A DNA stretch of 64,000 bases from Dethiobacter sp. Its GTDB lineage: Bacteria; Bacillota_D; Dethiobacteria; Dethiobacterales; Dethiobacteraceae. The DNA lies in assembly GCA_018333395.1 (NCBI GenBank), contig JAGXSQ010000155.1, positions 27,514-91,513 of the forward strand, in the 5' to 3' direction. Below are positions 7,563 to 15,989 of this stretch, in pieces. Both the position numbers and the translations under genes were made by a program. The notes under the pieces were generated by a model. The model ran no database searches. It had not been told where the DNA came from and was given only the letters and a program-made list of their open reading frames with translations. Numbering within the stretch: position 1 is the stretch's first letter; every line of letters starts with the position of its first letter.

Positions 7563-8276
7563 TTATCTACCCCCTGCCTCTTCCAATAAACGCTTGGCCG
7601 CCTCCCGCTGCTCTTTTGCGGCGGTAACCGGTCTCCCGACAACAATATAGTCCGCTCCGAGAGAAAACGCTTCTTTTGGCGTTACAACACGCTGCTGGTC
7701 ATTTTGCGCGGCCCAGGCTGGCCGGACACCGGGCGTAACAATAACAAACGCTTCTCCACAGGCACGGCGGATCCAAGGTATTTCCCGGGCCGAGGCCACT
7801 ACCCCATCCAGCCCCCTCTCCTGACATTGGGCCGCAAGAGCTGTCACCTGCTCCGTCAGCGGCCGCAAAACCCCGGACTCCCCGCGCAATTCCTGCTCCG
7901 ACATGGAGGTCAGCACCGTCACCCCCAGCAGAAGCGGCACTTTGACGCCCAGCTCGTCTGCCCGCCGCCTAGCGGCAGTAGCTGCGGCAGTCAGCATTTT
8001 TTTCCCGCCCACAGCGTGGAAATTGAGCATAAAAGCGCCTAGTCCCACCACGGACTCGGTGGCGCGGGCTACGGTGTTAGGGATATCGTGGAACTTGAGG
8101 TCCAGGAAAACTTCTCCTCCCGCCTCCCTAATTTTACGCACAATCCCAGGGCCGCAGCGGCTGTACAGCTGCAAGCCGACTTTAAAAGCGCCTGCCAGGT
8201 CGTGCAGCTTTTCAACCAGACAGAGCGCCTCCTCCTCGCTATCTACATCCAGGGCAATAATTATTTTCTCGCGCAC
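7563..8276 (-). CDS. pyrF: Orotidine 5'-phosphate decarboxylase
   Basis: Last step of UMP synthesis, decarboxylating OMP. The catalytic signature DLKFHDIPNT is present near residue 60, and the phosphate-binding end (GADYIVVGRPVTAA) near residue 210. It is 237 residues, as expected. The start is GTG 8276, inside the end of pyrD (16-nt overlap), which indicates translational coupling. Confidence 0.96.
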   Translation of the reverse strand: MREKIIIALDVDSEEEALCLVEKLHDLAGAFKVGLQLYSRCGPGIVRKIREAGGEVFLDLKFHDIPNTVARATESVVGLGAFMLNFHAVGGKKMLTAAATAARRRADELGVKVPLLLGVTVLTSMSEQELRGESGVLRPLTEQVTALAAQCQERGLDGVVASAREIPWIRRACGEAFVIVTPGVRPAWAAQNDQQRVVTPKEAFSLGADYIVVGRPVTAAKEQREAAKRLLEEAGGR

Positions 8277-9217
8277 ACACCTGCACCCCCTGCGTCTTCT
8301 TTGGCCAGCCGTTGCGCGAGCCCCACCAACTCCCGGACGGAAGCAAAGTCATGCTCTGCCAGATAAGCGGCCATGCCGTCAATCACCTCCGGACAGACAA
8401 GTGGGTTGGTGAAGTTTGCCGTGCCGATAGCCACGGCGCTGGCCCCGGCCAGCAAAAACTCTACCGCATCTGCAGCGCAGCAGATACCGCCCACACCGAT
8501 GATCGGAAGGTCTGTCGCAGCGGCAACCTGCCAGACCATGCGCAACGCTACCGGCTTAATAGCGGGGCCGGACAGCCCGCCAGTCAGATTACCGAGCACC
8601 GGGCGCCTGGTGCTGGCATCAACAGCCATTCCGAGCAGCGTGTTGATCAGAGAAACAGCATCGGCGCCGGCACAGGCCGCGGCGCTGGCGATGGTCACAA
8701 TGTCCGTCACGTTTGGCGACAGCTTCACAATCAACGTCTTGGCTGTCAGACGCCTGAGTTCGCCGATAAGGGCCGCTACCGTCCCGGGTTCGGTACCGAA
8801 GGCCATGCCGCCTTTGGCCACGTTGGGGCAGGAGATATTGATTTCAAACGCCGCCACCGCCCGTTCTTCCTCCAGCGCCTCTACTACGGCGCAGTAGTCC
8901 GACACGCTGTGCCCGGCCACATTGACAATCACCGGCACGCCGTAACGTGCCAGGGCAATGATTTTTCCCCTGGCCTCCTCTGCACCGGGATTTTGCAGCC
9001 CGATAGCATTAAGCAAGCCAGCCGGCGTCTCCGCCAGGCGCACCGGCTGATTTCCGCGACACGCCTTGGCCGTGGTTCCCTTTACCACAATAGCGCCAAG
9101 GCGTCTCAGGTCAAAGATATGTTCGTATTCCTCGCCATAACCAAAACAGCCGGACGCCGGCATAACCGGGTTTCTCAGGGTCAGGCTACCTACTTGTACC
9201 GTCAAGTCGGGCGTCAT
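8261..9217 (-). CDS. pyrD: Dihydroorotate dehydrogenase, class 1B catalytic subunit
   Basis: Oxidises dihydroorotate to orotate using FMN. The 318-residue protein carries the class 1 active-site loop with catalytic cysteine (EINISCPNV) and an FMN phosphate site (GVGGI). The 4-nt overlap with pyrK identifies it as the class 1B enzyme, which passes electrons through PyrK to NAD rather than to fumarate or quinone. Confidence 0.95.
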   Translation of the reverse strand: MTPDLTVQVGSLTLRNPVMPASGCFGYGEEYEHIFDLRRLGAIVVKGTTAKACRGNQPVRLAETPAGLLNAIGLQNPGAEEARGKIIALARYGVPVIVNVAGHSVSDYCAVVEALEEERAVAAFEINISCPNVAKGGMAFGTEPGTVAALIGELRRLTAKTLIVKLSPNVTDIVTIASAAACAGADAVSLINTLLGMAVDASTRRPVLGNLTGGLSGPAIKPVALRMVWQVAAATDLPIIGVGGICCAADAVEFLLAGASAVAIGTANFTNPLVCPEVIDGMAAYLAEHDFASVRELVGLAQRLAKEDAGGAGVCARK

Positions 9218-10017
9218 GCGCCAAAAACCTCCTCACCACGAAAAACAGGCCCCTCGACACAGACACGCGCGTATTCCTGCCGTCCGCCCCGGCTGGTCTC
9301 CACCACGCAACCAAGACAGGCTCCGACCCCGCAGGCCATCCGCGACTCCAGCGAAACGAAACACTCCCTTCTGGCCTCCCGGCAGAGCGTGGCTACCGTC
9401 CGTAGCATCGCTGCCGGGCCACAGGCAAAAACGGGAGCGGCAGGGTAGCCTTGCGCCAGCGGCAAAAGGTCGGTAACCAGTCCATGGTATCCCGCCGAAC
9501 CATCCTCTGTGGCCAGTTGCAGCCGGGCGGTGACAGAAGCTAGCTCGCCGGCAAGATAAAGCCCCTCCTGATCTCTCGCCCCAAACAGGAAAAAGACGTC
9601 TTTTCCCTCCGCATGTAAGGTTCTAGCCAGGTAAAAAAGCGGCGCCACACCAATACCTCCGGCCACCAGGATCGCCTGCCGACCTGCCGGAAGGGGGAAC
9701 CCGCGGCCAAGGGGGCCAAGCACATCTACGCTTCCTCCCGGCTTTCTCCCCGCCAGTTGGGCGGTGCCCCGCCCAGCGACACGATACAGCAAGGCCAGCT
9801 CCCCTGGCCGACAGTCCTGCACGCTAAGCGGTCGGCGCAAAAGGGGGTCGCAACTCGGCGGCAACGTGCCGCAAGCCGAGAGGCTAGCGTTGCAGGAGAC
9901 AGCCACCTGCACAAACTGGCCGGGAAGTGCCGAAAGGCTGCCGGCCAACCGCAGACGGAAGACGCCCTGTGCTACCTGTTCGTGGCTGGTAATTGCCAAA
10001 CAATGTTGTTGCAACAC
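9214..10017 (-). CDS. pyrK: Dihydroorotate dehydrogenase electron-transfer subunit
   Basis: FAD and [2Fe-2S] subunit of the class 1B dihydroorotate dehydrogenase. A FAD-binding RRPLSV segment is near residue 60, a nucleotide-binding VAGGIGVAPL near 118, and the C-terminal 2Fe-2S motif CGVGACLGCVV near 230. It starts at GTG 10017 behind GGAGGGG and ends in a 4-nt overlap with pyrD. It hands dihydroorotate electrons to NAD. Confidence 0.95.
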   Translation of the reverse strand: MLQQHCLAITSHEQVAQGVFRLRLAGSLSALPGQFVQVAVSCNASLSACGTLPPSCDPLLRRPLSVQDCRPGELALLYRVAGRGTAQLAGRKPGGSVDVLGPLGRGFPLPAGRQAILVAGGIGVAPLFYLARTLHAEGKDVFFLFGARDQEGLYLAGELASVTARLQLATEDGSAGYHGLVTDLLPLAQGYPAAPVFACGPAAMLRTVATLCREARRECFVSLESRMACGVGACLGCVVETSRGGRQEYARVCVEGPVFRGEEVFGA

Positions 10018-10032
10018 GTTTTCTCCCCTCCG

Positions 10033-11328
10033 TCAGTGATTGGTCAAGAGTTGTGTCCCACGCATCACGACCCGCCCGCCCACCATCGTTAACACTGGCA
10101 GACCGCTCACTGCCCAACCGTGGAAAGGAGTGTTTTTACCTCGGGAATAGAATTGCCAGCGGTCGATGACTCGCTTAGCTTGCGTATCTACCACCACCAA
10201 ATCGGCTAGGCACCCGGGAGCCAGGCTACCATGGGGAACACCAAGGATCCTAGCGGGAGCACACGACATCTTCTCCACCAGCAAGTCAACCGTCATTATC
10301 CCCGTCAGCACCAGCTCGGTGTAAAGCAACGGAAAAGCCGTCTCCAGACCGACTACGCCAAACGGTGCCGACAAAAAGTCGCCGGCCTTTTCCGCCTCGG
10401 TATGCGGCGCATGGTCAGTGGCAATAGCGTCAATAGTGCCGTCCAGCAACGCTTCCCGCAAAGCCTGTACATCCGCGGCGGTGCGTAGCGGCGGCTTCAT
10501 TTTCGCCATAGTATTAAACCCCAGCACTGCTTCTTCCGTCAGTAACAGGTGATGAGGCGTCACCTCCGCCGTAACCGGCACGCCATCTGCCTTGGCCCGC
10601 CTGATCATCTCCACCGCCTGCGCCGTAGAAACATGCATAACGTGTAAGCGCCCGCCTGTCTCCGCCGCCAGCAATAGATCACGCGCCAACATCACCGTTT
10701 CTGCACTGACCGGAAGGCCAGGAAGTCCAAGACGCAAAGCAACCACACCATCATGCACCTGCCCGCCTCTAGCCAGCGCTTCATCTTCGCAGTGTTCAAA
10801 CAACGGCAGATTAAACTGCCGGCAGTAGAGCAACGCATTTTTTAACAGTCTGGCATCGGCCACGCCGTGTCCATCATCGGTCACGGCACGGATACCGCTC
10901 CTCACCATCAGACCGATTTCCGCCAGCTCCCGCCCGGCCAGACCCTTGCTAACCGCCCCTACCGGCCAGACCCGCACCAAGGAAGCACGACCCGCCAGCA
11001 GCCGGACATACTCCACAGTTCTGCTGTCATCCATCACCGGGTCGGTGTTGGGCATAGCGGTAATACTGGTAAACCCACCGGCAGCAGCGGCGCGACAAGC
11101 ACTATCGACCGTCTCTTTTTGTTCAAAACCGGGCTCCCGCAGGTGTGTGTGCAGATCAATTAAACCGGGCAACACCATCCTGCCAGCCGCCTCCAGCACT
11201 TCTGCCCCCGCTGCGTCTATCTGTGGCGCCACTTTAGCCACTACACCATCGCGAACCAGCAGGTCATAGCGCCCGTGGAGTCCCTGTACAGGGTCCACAA
11301 GCGTTCCACCTCGGATTAACAGTCCCAC
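10033..11328 (-). CDS. pyrC: Dihydroorotase, class I
   Basis: Cyclises carbamoyl-aspartate to dihydroorotate. The 431-residue amidohydrolase shows the metal motif DLHTHLREPG near residue 60, later metal-binding histidines (FEHCED, VMHVST) and the catalytic-aspartate region ATDHAPH near 305. I choose GTG 11328 because AAGGAGG lies 8 nt upstream; the frame also opens at GTG 11337, too close to that site. It lies between pyrB and pyrK with short spacers. carAB, often found here in Firmicutes, is absent. Confidence 0.94.
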   Translation of the reverse strand: MGLLIRGGTLVDPVQGLHGRYDLLVRDGVVAKVAPQIDAAGAEVLEAAGRMVLPGLIDLHTHLREPGFEQKETVDSACRAAAAGGFTSITAMPNTDPVMDDSRTVEYVRLLAGRASLVRVWPVGAVSKGLAGRELAEIGLMVRSGIRAVTDDGHGVADARLLKNALLYCRQFNLPLFEHCEDEALARGGQVHDGVVALRLGLPGLPVSAETVMLARDLLLAAETGGRLHVMHVSTAQAVEMIRRAKADGVPVTAEVTPHHLLLTEEAVLGFNTMAKMKPPLRTAADVQALREALLDGTIDAIATDHAPHTEAEKAGDFLSAPFGVVGLETAFPLLYTELVLTGIMTVDLLVEKMSCAPARILGVPHGSLAPGCLADLVVVDTQAKRVIDRWQFYSRGKNTPFHGWAVSGLPVLTMVGGRVVMRGTQLLTNH

Positions 11329-11363
11329 GCTCCGCACCTCCTTCCTGCCGCAGTGTTTTGCCG

Positions 11364-12296
11364 CTACGAGTCAAACTCTTGGCCTGTCCCTAAGAGGTGA
11401 TGCAACACAGCCATGCGCACGGCTACCCCATTGTTTACCTGCCGGAGTACGCGCGAACGCGCCGAAGCATAGGCGGCTGCCGTCAGCTCCACACCAATGT
11501 TAATCGGACCAGGATGCATGATAATGGCCCGGTCGGCCAGCAGAGCCAGCCTCCGCTCGTCGATGCCGTACAGTGAACGGTATTCAGTAAGAGACGGCAA
11601 CATTCCCCCTTGCTGCCGTTCGTGCTGGATACGCAGGACATAAACCACATCCGCCTCGCGCAGCGAACTGTCCAGATCACTGGCCAGTTCCGCACCCAGC
11701 GAGGTCATTTCCTCCGGCACCAGCGTAGGCGGACCAGCCAGCCGCACACGCATGCCACAGGCACGCATGGCATAAAGATTCGACCTGGCCACCCGGCTAT
11801 GGCGAATGTCGCCTAGAAGCAGTACTGTCAGCCCCTCCAGCCGACCAAACTCCTGGCGGATGGTCAGCAAGTCCAGCAACGTCTGGGTAGGATGCTCGTG
11901 GGCACCATCTCCGGCATTGATGACCGGGATGTCCAGAGACCGGGCCAGGAAAAGTGGCACGCCAGCGGCAGCATGACGCACGACCAAAGCATCAACTCCC
12001 ATGGCCTGTAGTGTCCTAGCCGTATCCAGGACGCTTTCCCCCTTGACCACACTACTGGCCCCTGTCTGGAGCTCCACCACCTCGCCGCCCAGGTTTCTGG
12101 CCGCCCGTTCAAAAGAAAGCTTCGTCCTAGTGCTGGGCTCAAAAAAAAGTAAGGCCAGCATCTTGCCGCGCAATACAGAAAGCGGCAGGAGTGCTGAGTC
12201 GTTGTTAACCGCAGAATAATGCTGGGCCGCCTCCAACAAATCACCAATCTCATCTGCGGTCAGGCCGTAAGTCCCAAGGAAGTTTTTTCCCGGCAC
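11364..12296 (-). CDS. pyrB: Aspartate carbamoyltransferase catalytic chain
   Basis: First committed step of pyrimidine synthesis. The carbamoyl-phosphate motif FFEPSTRTKLSFE is near residue 52, and GDGAHEHPTQTLLD and HPGPINIGVE follow as expected. At 310 residues it is a standard catalytic chain. No regulatory chain gene (pyrI) is adjacent. It starts at GTG 12296 behind AAGGAGG and heads the cluster. No pyrR gene and no obvious PyrR-binding attenuator was seen in the 210-nt upstream gap. Confidence 0.95.
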   Translation of the reverse strand: MPGKNFLGTYGLTADEIGDLLEAAQHYSAVNNDSALLPLSVLRGKMLALLFFEPSTRTKLSFERAARNLGGEVVELQTGASSVVKGESVLDTARTLQAMGVDALVVRHAAAGVPLFLARSLDIPVINAGDGAHEHPTQTLLDLLTIRQEFGRLEGLTVLLLGDIRHSRVARSNLYAMRACGMRVRLAGPPTLVPEEMTSLGAELASDLDSSLREADVVYVLRIQHERQQGGMLPSLTEYRSLYGIDERRLALLADRAIIMHPGPINIGVELTAAAYASARSRVLRQVNNGVAVRMAVLHHLLGTGQEFDS

Positions 12297-12478
12297 ACGC
12301 CCCCTCCTTCCCCCAAAACGTCTCTTTAAGCAGCAGTACCGTCGTTATGCGCTAACTTGTACTAGTTCGTCGCCGACTGACATATTTCCTTTTTTACTCC
12401 TGCCGGCGGCTATTTTTCCCCACGGAAAATACTGTCGGAAAATGTCTCGGCATCTTTCCCCGGACAGGCGGAATGTGG

Positions 12479-12484
12479 TACAAT
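12479..12484 (+). promoter_or_regulatory. Extended -10 promoter element for the M23 peptidase gene
   Basis: TGG directly followed by TACAAT forms an extended -10 (TGnTACAAT), 23 nt upstream of the TTG start at 12508. No good -35 is visible. The rest of the divergent 12297-12507 gap shows only minor hairpins. Confidence 0.4.
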
Positions 12485-12507
12485 AGGGGCAGACGGGGGG
12501 GGGAAAG

Positions 12508-13323
12508 TTGTCAAAATTTAATGCTTTGCTGACCTGCACCGCGGCTATTGCTGCCTTGGGAGTACTTTTCTTCAGTAACCTTTTTTTTCCTTTATGGACT
12601 TGGACAAGCGGTGGGCCTGTGGCCGGGGAGGGCTTGCCACAGGTTGCTCAAGGTACACATCCGCCGTCGGCAGAACCGGCAGGCGGGGATGCCCCGTCTC
12701 CTGAAGACCTGCCGTTTTTTGCCGGCAATATCAACAGCCTGCCTCGGGAAACAATCGTTGAATTGCTGGCTTTTCTGGACACACCCATTGCCAACGCCCG
12801 CATCAATATGACGGCAGGTCAGTTGCCGGGAGCGCCACGGCCCTATAGAAACGGCATTCATGAGGGCATCGACTTCTATGATGGTTTTTCTGGAGTACCC
12901 ATCATCCAGGGCACTCCTGTACTGGCCGCCGCAGAGGGCAAGATTATCCGCATTGACCACGCCTACCAGGAAATGACGCCGGCACAGGCTGATGAGTTTC
13001 GCCGCATCAGCGCCGAGTCGCTCGATACTCCCGCCGACATCTTGGACAAGTTCCGTGGTCGGCAGGTCTGGTTAGAACACCAGGGGGAGGTAATCACCCG
13101 CTACGCCCATCTCGAAACGGTCGAGGCCGGGCTGGTTGAGGGCCAGATAGTATCTGCCGGCCAGCAAATTGGTACGGTAGGCAATTCCGGCACGTCACAG
13201 GCGGTGGCCGGGCGGCGCGGAGGAAGGCATCTCCACTTTGAAGTCTGGCTCAAGGGGTATTACCTGGGCGAAGGTCTGCCACTGGAAGATATTCGCTTTA
13301 TCCTTCGCGGCATTTTTGAATAA
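12508..13323 (+). CDS. M23/LytM-family peptidoglycan peptidase, membrane-anchored
   Basis: A 271-residue protein. Residues 1-30 form a hydrophobic N-terminal anchor or signal (LLTCTAAIAALGVLFF), followed by a Pro/Gly/Ala-rich linker to about residue 70. The C-terminal domain has the M23 zinc motifs, a HxxxD element (HEGID) near residue 117 and HLHFE near 246, so it is probably an active endopeptidase outside the membrane. The start is TTG 12508 behind a long G-run ribosome site. It is the only plus-strand gene in the left half of the window and ends at a strong terminator. Confidence 0.85.
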   Translation: MSKFNALLTCTAAIAALGVLFFSNLFFPLWTWTSGGPVAGEGLPQVAQGTHPPSAEPAGGDAPSPEDLPFFAGNINSLPRETIVELLAFLDTPIANARINMTAGQLPGAPRPYRNGIHEGIDFYDGFSGVPIIQGTPVLAAAEGKIIRIDHAYQEMTPAQADEFRRISAESLDTPADILDKFRGRQVWLEHQGEVITRYAHLETVEAGLVEGQIVSAGQQIGTVGNSGTSQAVAGRRGGRHLHFEVWLKGYYLGEGLPLEDIRFILRGIFE

Positions 13324-13440
13324 ACAGCTTCAATCCTCCAACCAGCGTCCCCTCAGTATTTGCAGTTACAGTTTGACACCTGCACCGGAAATTATGCCTG
13401 ACCTGTTTCTGCTGGGGGCGTCGCTCTTAAAGCTCCTTGC

Positions 13441-13476
13441 CCACAAAAAACAGCCGATTAAGGCTGTTTTTTGTGG
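13441..13476. terminator. Strong bidirectional terminator
   Basis: A perfect 15-bp stem CCACAAAAAACAGCC / GGCTGTTTTTTGTGG around GATTAA, with a U-rich 3' arm on both strands. It sits between the convergent M23 gene (plus) and diguanylate cyclase gene (minus) and can serve both. Confidence 0.85.
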
Positions 13477-13509
13477 CTTTATTTGTCCGCTACCGGCAAA
13501 GAAGTTGCT

Positions 13510-14901
13510 TCAGGAAGTTTGGCGCTGTTGTTCGTTCCGCCTCTTTTCCTTGATTTTGTACAAGTTGTCGTCAGCCAGTTTGACCAGCTCCACTTTATCG
13601 CTGGCCTGCAGCGGATAAACGGCCTGCCCGATGGACAACGAAAGCTTACCCCCCGGCATCAGCCCGCAGCCGGGGAAGTTATGCTCCGCCACTAGCAGTT
13701 CGACACGCGTCGCCAGTTGTTTGGTACCTATCTCGTCCGTGTGCGGCAAAATCACAGCGAACTCATCTCCGCCATACCTGACCGGGATATCTGTCTCCCG
13801 GACAGCGCCCTTTAGCACTCCGCCGAATTCCCGCAGCAGCCGATCTCCTTCCGGATGACCAAATATGTCGTTACAATTTTTAAAGTAGTCAATGTCCATC
13901 ATCAGCAATCCCAGCATGGTCCCTTCGCGGGCCGCCAGTTTCAGCGCCCTGTCTAGCGCTTCCTTGAAATAGCGGTGGTTGTACAGTCCCGTCAGCTCGT
14001 CCAGAATCGCCCTTCTTTCCATCTCCTGGTAGAGCCCCGCATTTTGCAGCGCCAGCGTCAGCTGGTTGCCAAAGGTCTGCAGTAACTCGCGCACTTCCGG
14101 CGTAAAAGTGGCTTTTTCCATTCTGGACAGCCACAACACACCAAGTTTTTTGTCTTTATGAATCAGAGGAACAGCGACCTCTGCTCTGTGCCCCAGCTTC
14201 ATAACCCAAGTCTTGTCGCAAATCCGCTCATCTTTTAGCGGGTCTTCACTAAAAACCGCCCTCCCCGTAGTCAGCGCCAATCTAGCTAGGCCGCTATCCG
14301 CAGGGGTAGTGTCCAGCAGATTATAGCTGGCGGGGATATTGCTCGCCGCCAGGCGGAGCGTCCGTTCATCTTGCAACAACCAGACGTCGGCGTAATCAAA
14401 GCCAAACGAAGCTCGCAGCAACACCAAGCACTTATCCAGAATCTCCTCCTGGTGCAAGGAGGAAGACAGTAGCTGACTACTGTGAAACAACGACTTTAAA
14501 CGAGCGTTCTGCTCATCGCGAGACTCTTGGGCACGGTTAGAGTATTCGGTCAGTCTGCCGACAATTAAGGCCACAAATACAGAAGTTGCCAGAGCCAGCA
14601 AACCGTGCATCCAAAGTGAGAACGCCTCCGGTTCCTGCAGTACTTTAAGAATAAGATAGGCCCCCATCAACAGGGAGAGCAGTACGGTAAGGCCAATTCC
14701 TCTATACCCGAAACGGTAGGCAAAGTAAAGAGCCGGAGAAAAATAAAGCCACCACAGCGCCTTTCGGCAAAAATCGAGCCAAAACCCTGATAATAATAGG
14801 GAACACACGAACTGGTTCAGTGCCAGAGGAAGAAGAAAGAGAACAACCGCTACTACTGGTAACCCAGCAGAAAGCAACCGCTGCCTCCGTACAGTAGCCA
14901 T
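13510..14901 (-). CDS. Membrane-bound diguanylate cyclase (GAF-GGDEF)
   Basis: A 463-residue signalling protein. Residues 1 to about 125 hold four or five membrane segments, followed by a GAF-like sensor domain (about 150-295) and a GGDEF domain. The active-site motif GGDEF is intact (RYGGDEFAVI), and five residues upstream an RETD sequence matches the RxxD inhibitory site. It should therefore make c-di-GMP and be subject to product inhibition. Start ATG 14901 has GGAGG 8 nt upstream. The ligand of the sensor part is unknown. Confidence 0.9.
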   Translation of the reverse strand: MATVRRQRLLSAGLPVVAVVLFLLPLALNQFVCSLLLSGFWLDFCRKALWWLYFSPALYFAYRFGYRGIGLTVLLSLLMGAYLILKVLQEPEAFSLWMHGLLALATSVFVALIVGRLTEYSNRAQESRDEQNARLKSLFHSSQLLSSSLHQEEILDKCLVLLRASFGFDYADVWLLQDERTLRLAASNIPASYNLLDTTPADSGLARLALTTGRAVFSEDPLKDERICDKTWVMKLGHRAEVAVPLIHKDKKLGVLWLSRMEKATFTPEVRELLQTFGNQLTLALQNAGLYQEMERRAILDELTGLYNHRYFKEALDRALKLAAREGTMLGLLMMDIDYFKNCNDIFGHPEGDRLLREFGGVLKGAVRETDIPVRYGGDEFAVILPHTDEIGTKQLATRVELLVAEHNFPGCGLMPGGKLSLSIGQAVYPLQASDKVELVKLADDNLYKIKEKRRNEQQRQTS

Positions 14902-14999
14902 GCCCTTTCCCTCCGTCCACTATTTCAACCCTAGGTAAATTCTCGCTGTTTTGCAATTCCCCTCTTTTTATCCAAAAAATTCTATTTTTATTCTCCTGA

Positions 15000-15857
15000 C
15001 TAATGTCGCGGTTTCTGCCGCACCACCTGCAACGCTTTGGTCAGCGCAGCTACTACGTCAACGAAGTGTTGAATTCCCAGGTTATTTGCTGAGGAATATA
15101 CTTCCCCGCGCTCCGTTACCACATAGCAGGCTGGCAGACTGTTCAAAGCGAGAGCAACCACATCCAGCCTGCACTGGGCGCAGTTACAAAACCCGGTCTG
15201 ATCCTTTCCTAGCACTTCATCCAACCGCTGCAGCACAACAGTTTCCATCAAATTGTGTAGTTCCAAAGCGTTGCCCTCCTCATGACGGTTTGTTGATTTA
15301 ATTCCCTGCTCGCAAAGATTTTCCTGCCACGACAAGGATAGCCAAGCTTTCTCCGGAACAAAAAAACTATGGCTGTGCTCTATTATCCGGCAATGCTGTT
15401 CAAGCGCCAGCGCCTCCAGTTGCCTGGCGCGTTGCAGCCTGGTGCGGACAGCACGGTGCGACTGCTGTAGTGTAACCATATGCCCGCCGACCAACTTCAC
15501 GGTACACGGGGCCGGCTCAGCGCGAACATCTGTCAGTGAGCGCAACTTAAAATACCCGTAGGCCGGGTCGCCGACCAGCCGCGGCTTCCTGACTTTCAGG
15601 GGGACAAACAGCAAAAAAGGGGCCAGGGCCAGGGGTACCAAGTTGACCTGCCCGAGCAACGGTCCAAATTTTTTTCTCATTTCTTCCAGGTTAATGCTAA
15701 AAAAACGTGCCAGCTGCTGCACAAAAGCTTTCATGCTTCCTGGCAGAGCACGCACCGTGCCGTCCTGGCAATAAATCTCCAGCCCCTGCCCCACCCCTTC
15801 CTGATAGACGGGAACAAAAGCAACAATGCTCAGTATTTCTGTCAAAGATAGTGGCAA
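15000..15857 (-). CDS. ComFB-domain protein with possible ComK-like N-terminal region
   Basis: A 285-residue protein. The C-terminal about 90 residues (from HNLMETVVLQRLDEV) match the ComFB late-competence domain, including the metal-site cysteines CNCAQC and the ALALNSLPACYVVT segment. The N-terminal 170 residues have a charged, beta-rich pattern that recalls ComK-type competence regulators (a KKFG segment, then PLALAPFLLFVPLKV); this part is a guess. The start is TTG 15857 because GGGAGG lies 7 nt upstream. A GTG at 15896 precedes the ribosome site. A short hairpin may hide that site (15865-15888). Confidence 0.65.
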   Translation of the reverse strand: MPLSLTEILSIVAFVPVYQEGVGQGLEIYCQDGTVRALPGSMKAFVQQLARFFSINLEEMRKKFGPLLGQVNLVPLALAPFLLFVPLKVRKPRLVGDPAYGYFKLRSLTDVRAEPAPCTVKLVGGHMVTLQQSHRAVRTRLQRARQLEALALEQHCRIIEHSHSFFVPEKAWLSLSWQENLCEQGIKSTNRHEEGNALELHNLMETVVLQRLDEVLGKDQTGFCNCAQCRLDVVALALNSLPACYVVTERGEVYSSANNLGIQHFVDVVAALTKALQVVRQKPRH

Positions 15858-15864
15858 TAAAAAA

Positions 15865-15888
15865 CCTCCCTGATCGTTATGTAGGAGG
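15865..15888 (-). promoter_or_regulatory. Possible hairpin occluding the ribosome site
   Basis: On the minus strand CCTCC (15888-15884) can pair with the ribosome-binding GGAGG (15869-15865) across a 14-nt loop, just upstream of a T-run and the TTG start at 15857. The stem is only 5 bp, so this is tentative. Confidence 0.25.
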
Positions 15889-15989
15889 CTATTCACACAG
15901 TATTCTTTTCTATCTGTTTTAGTTCACACCCGCGCCCAGAAACAGCGCCTAAAGTTTGCACCGAAGCGACCCGTCAAATTCCATAGCCA

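Noticed and set aside
8312..9448. 378-codon plus-strand open frame
   Set aside because: It is antisense to pyrD/pyrK, whose protein motifs are unmistakable. The frame is a by-product of GC-rich codon use.
12297..12507. PyrR-type attenuator before pyrB
   Set aside because: No antiterminator/terminator pair with a U-run and no PyrR-binding loop was seen in the gap.
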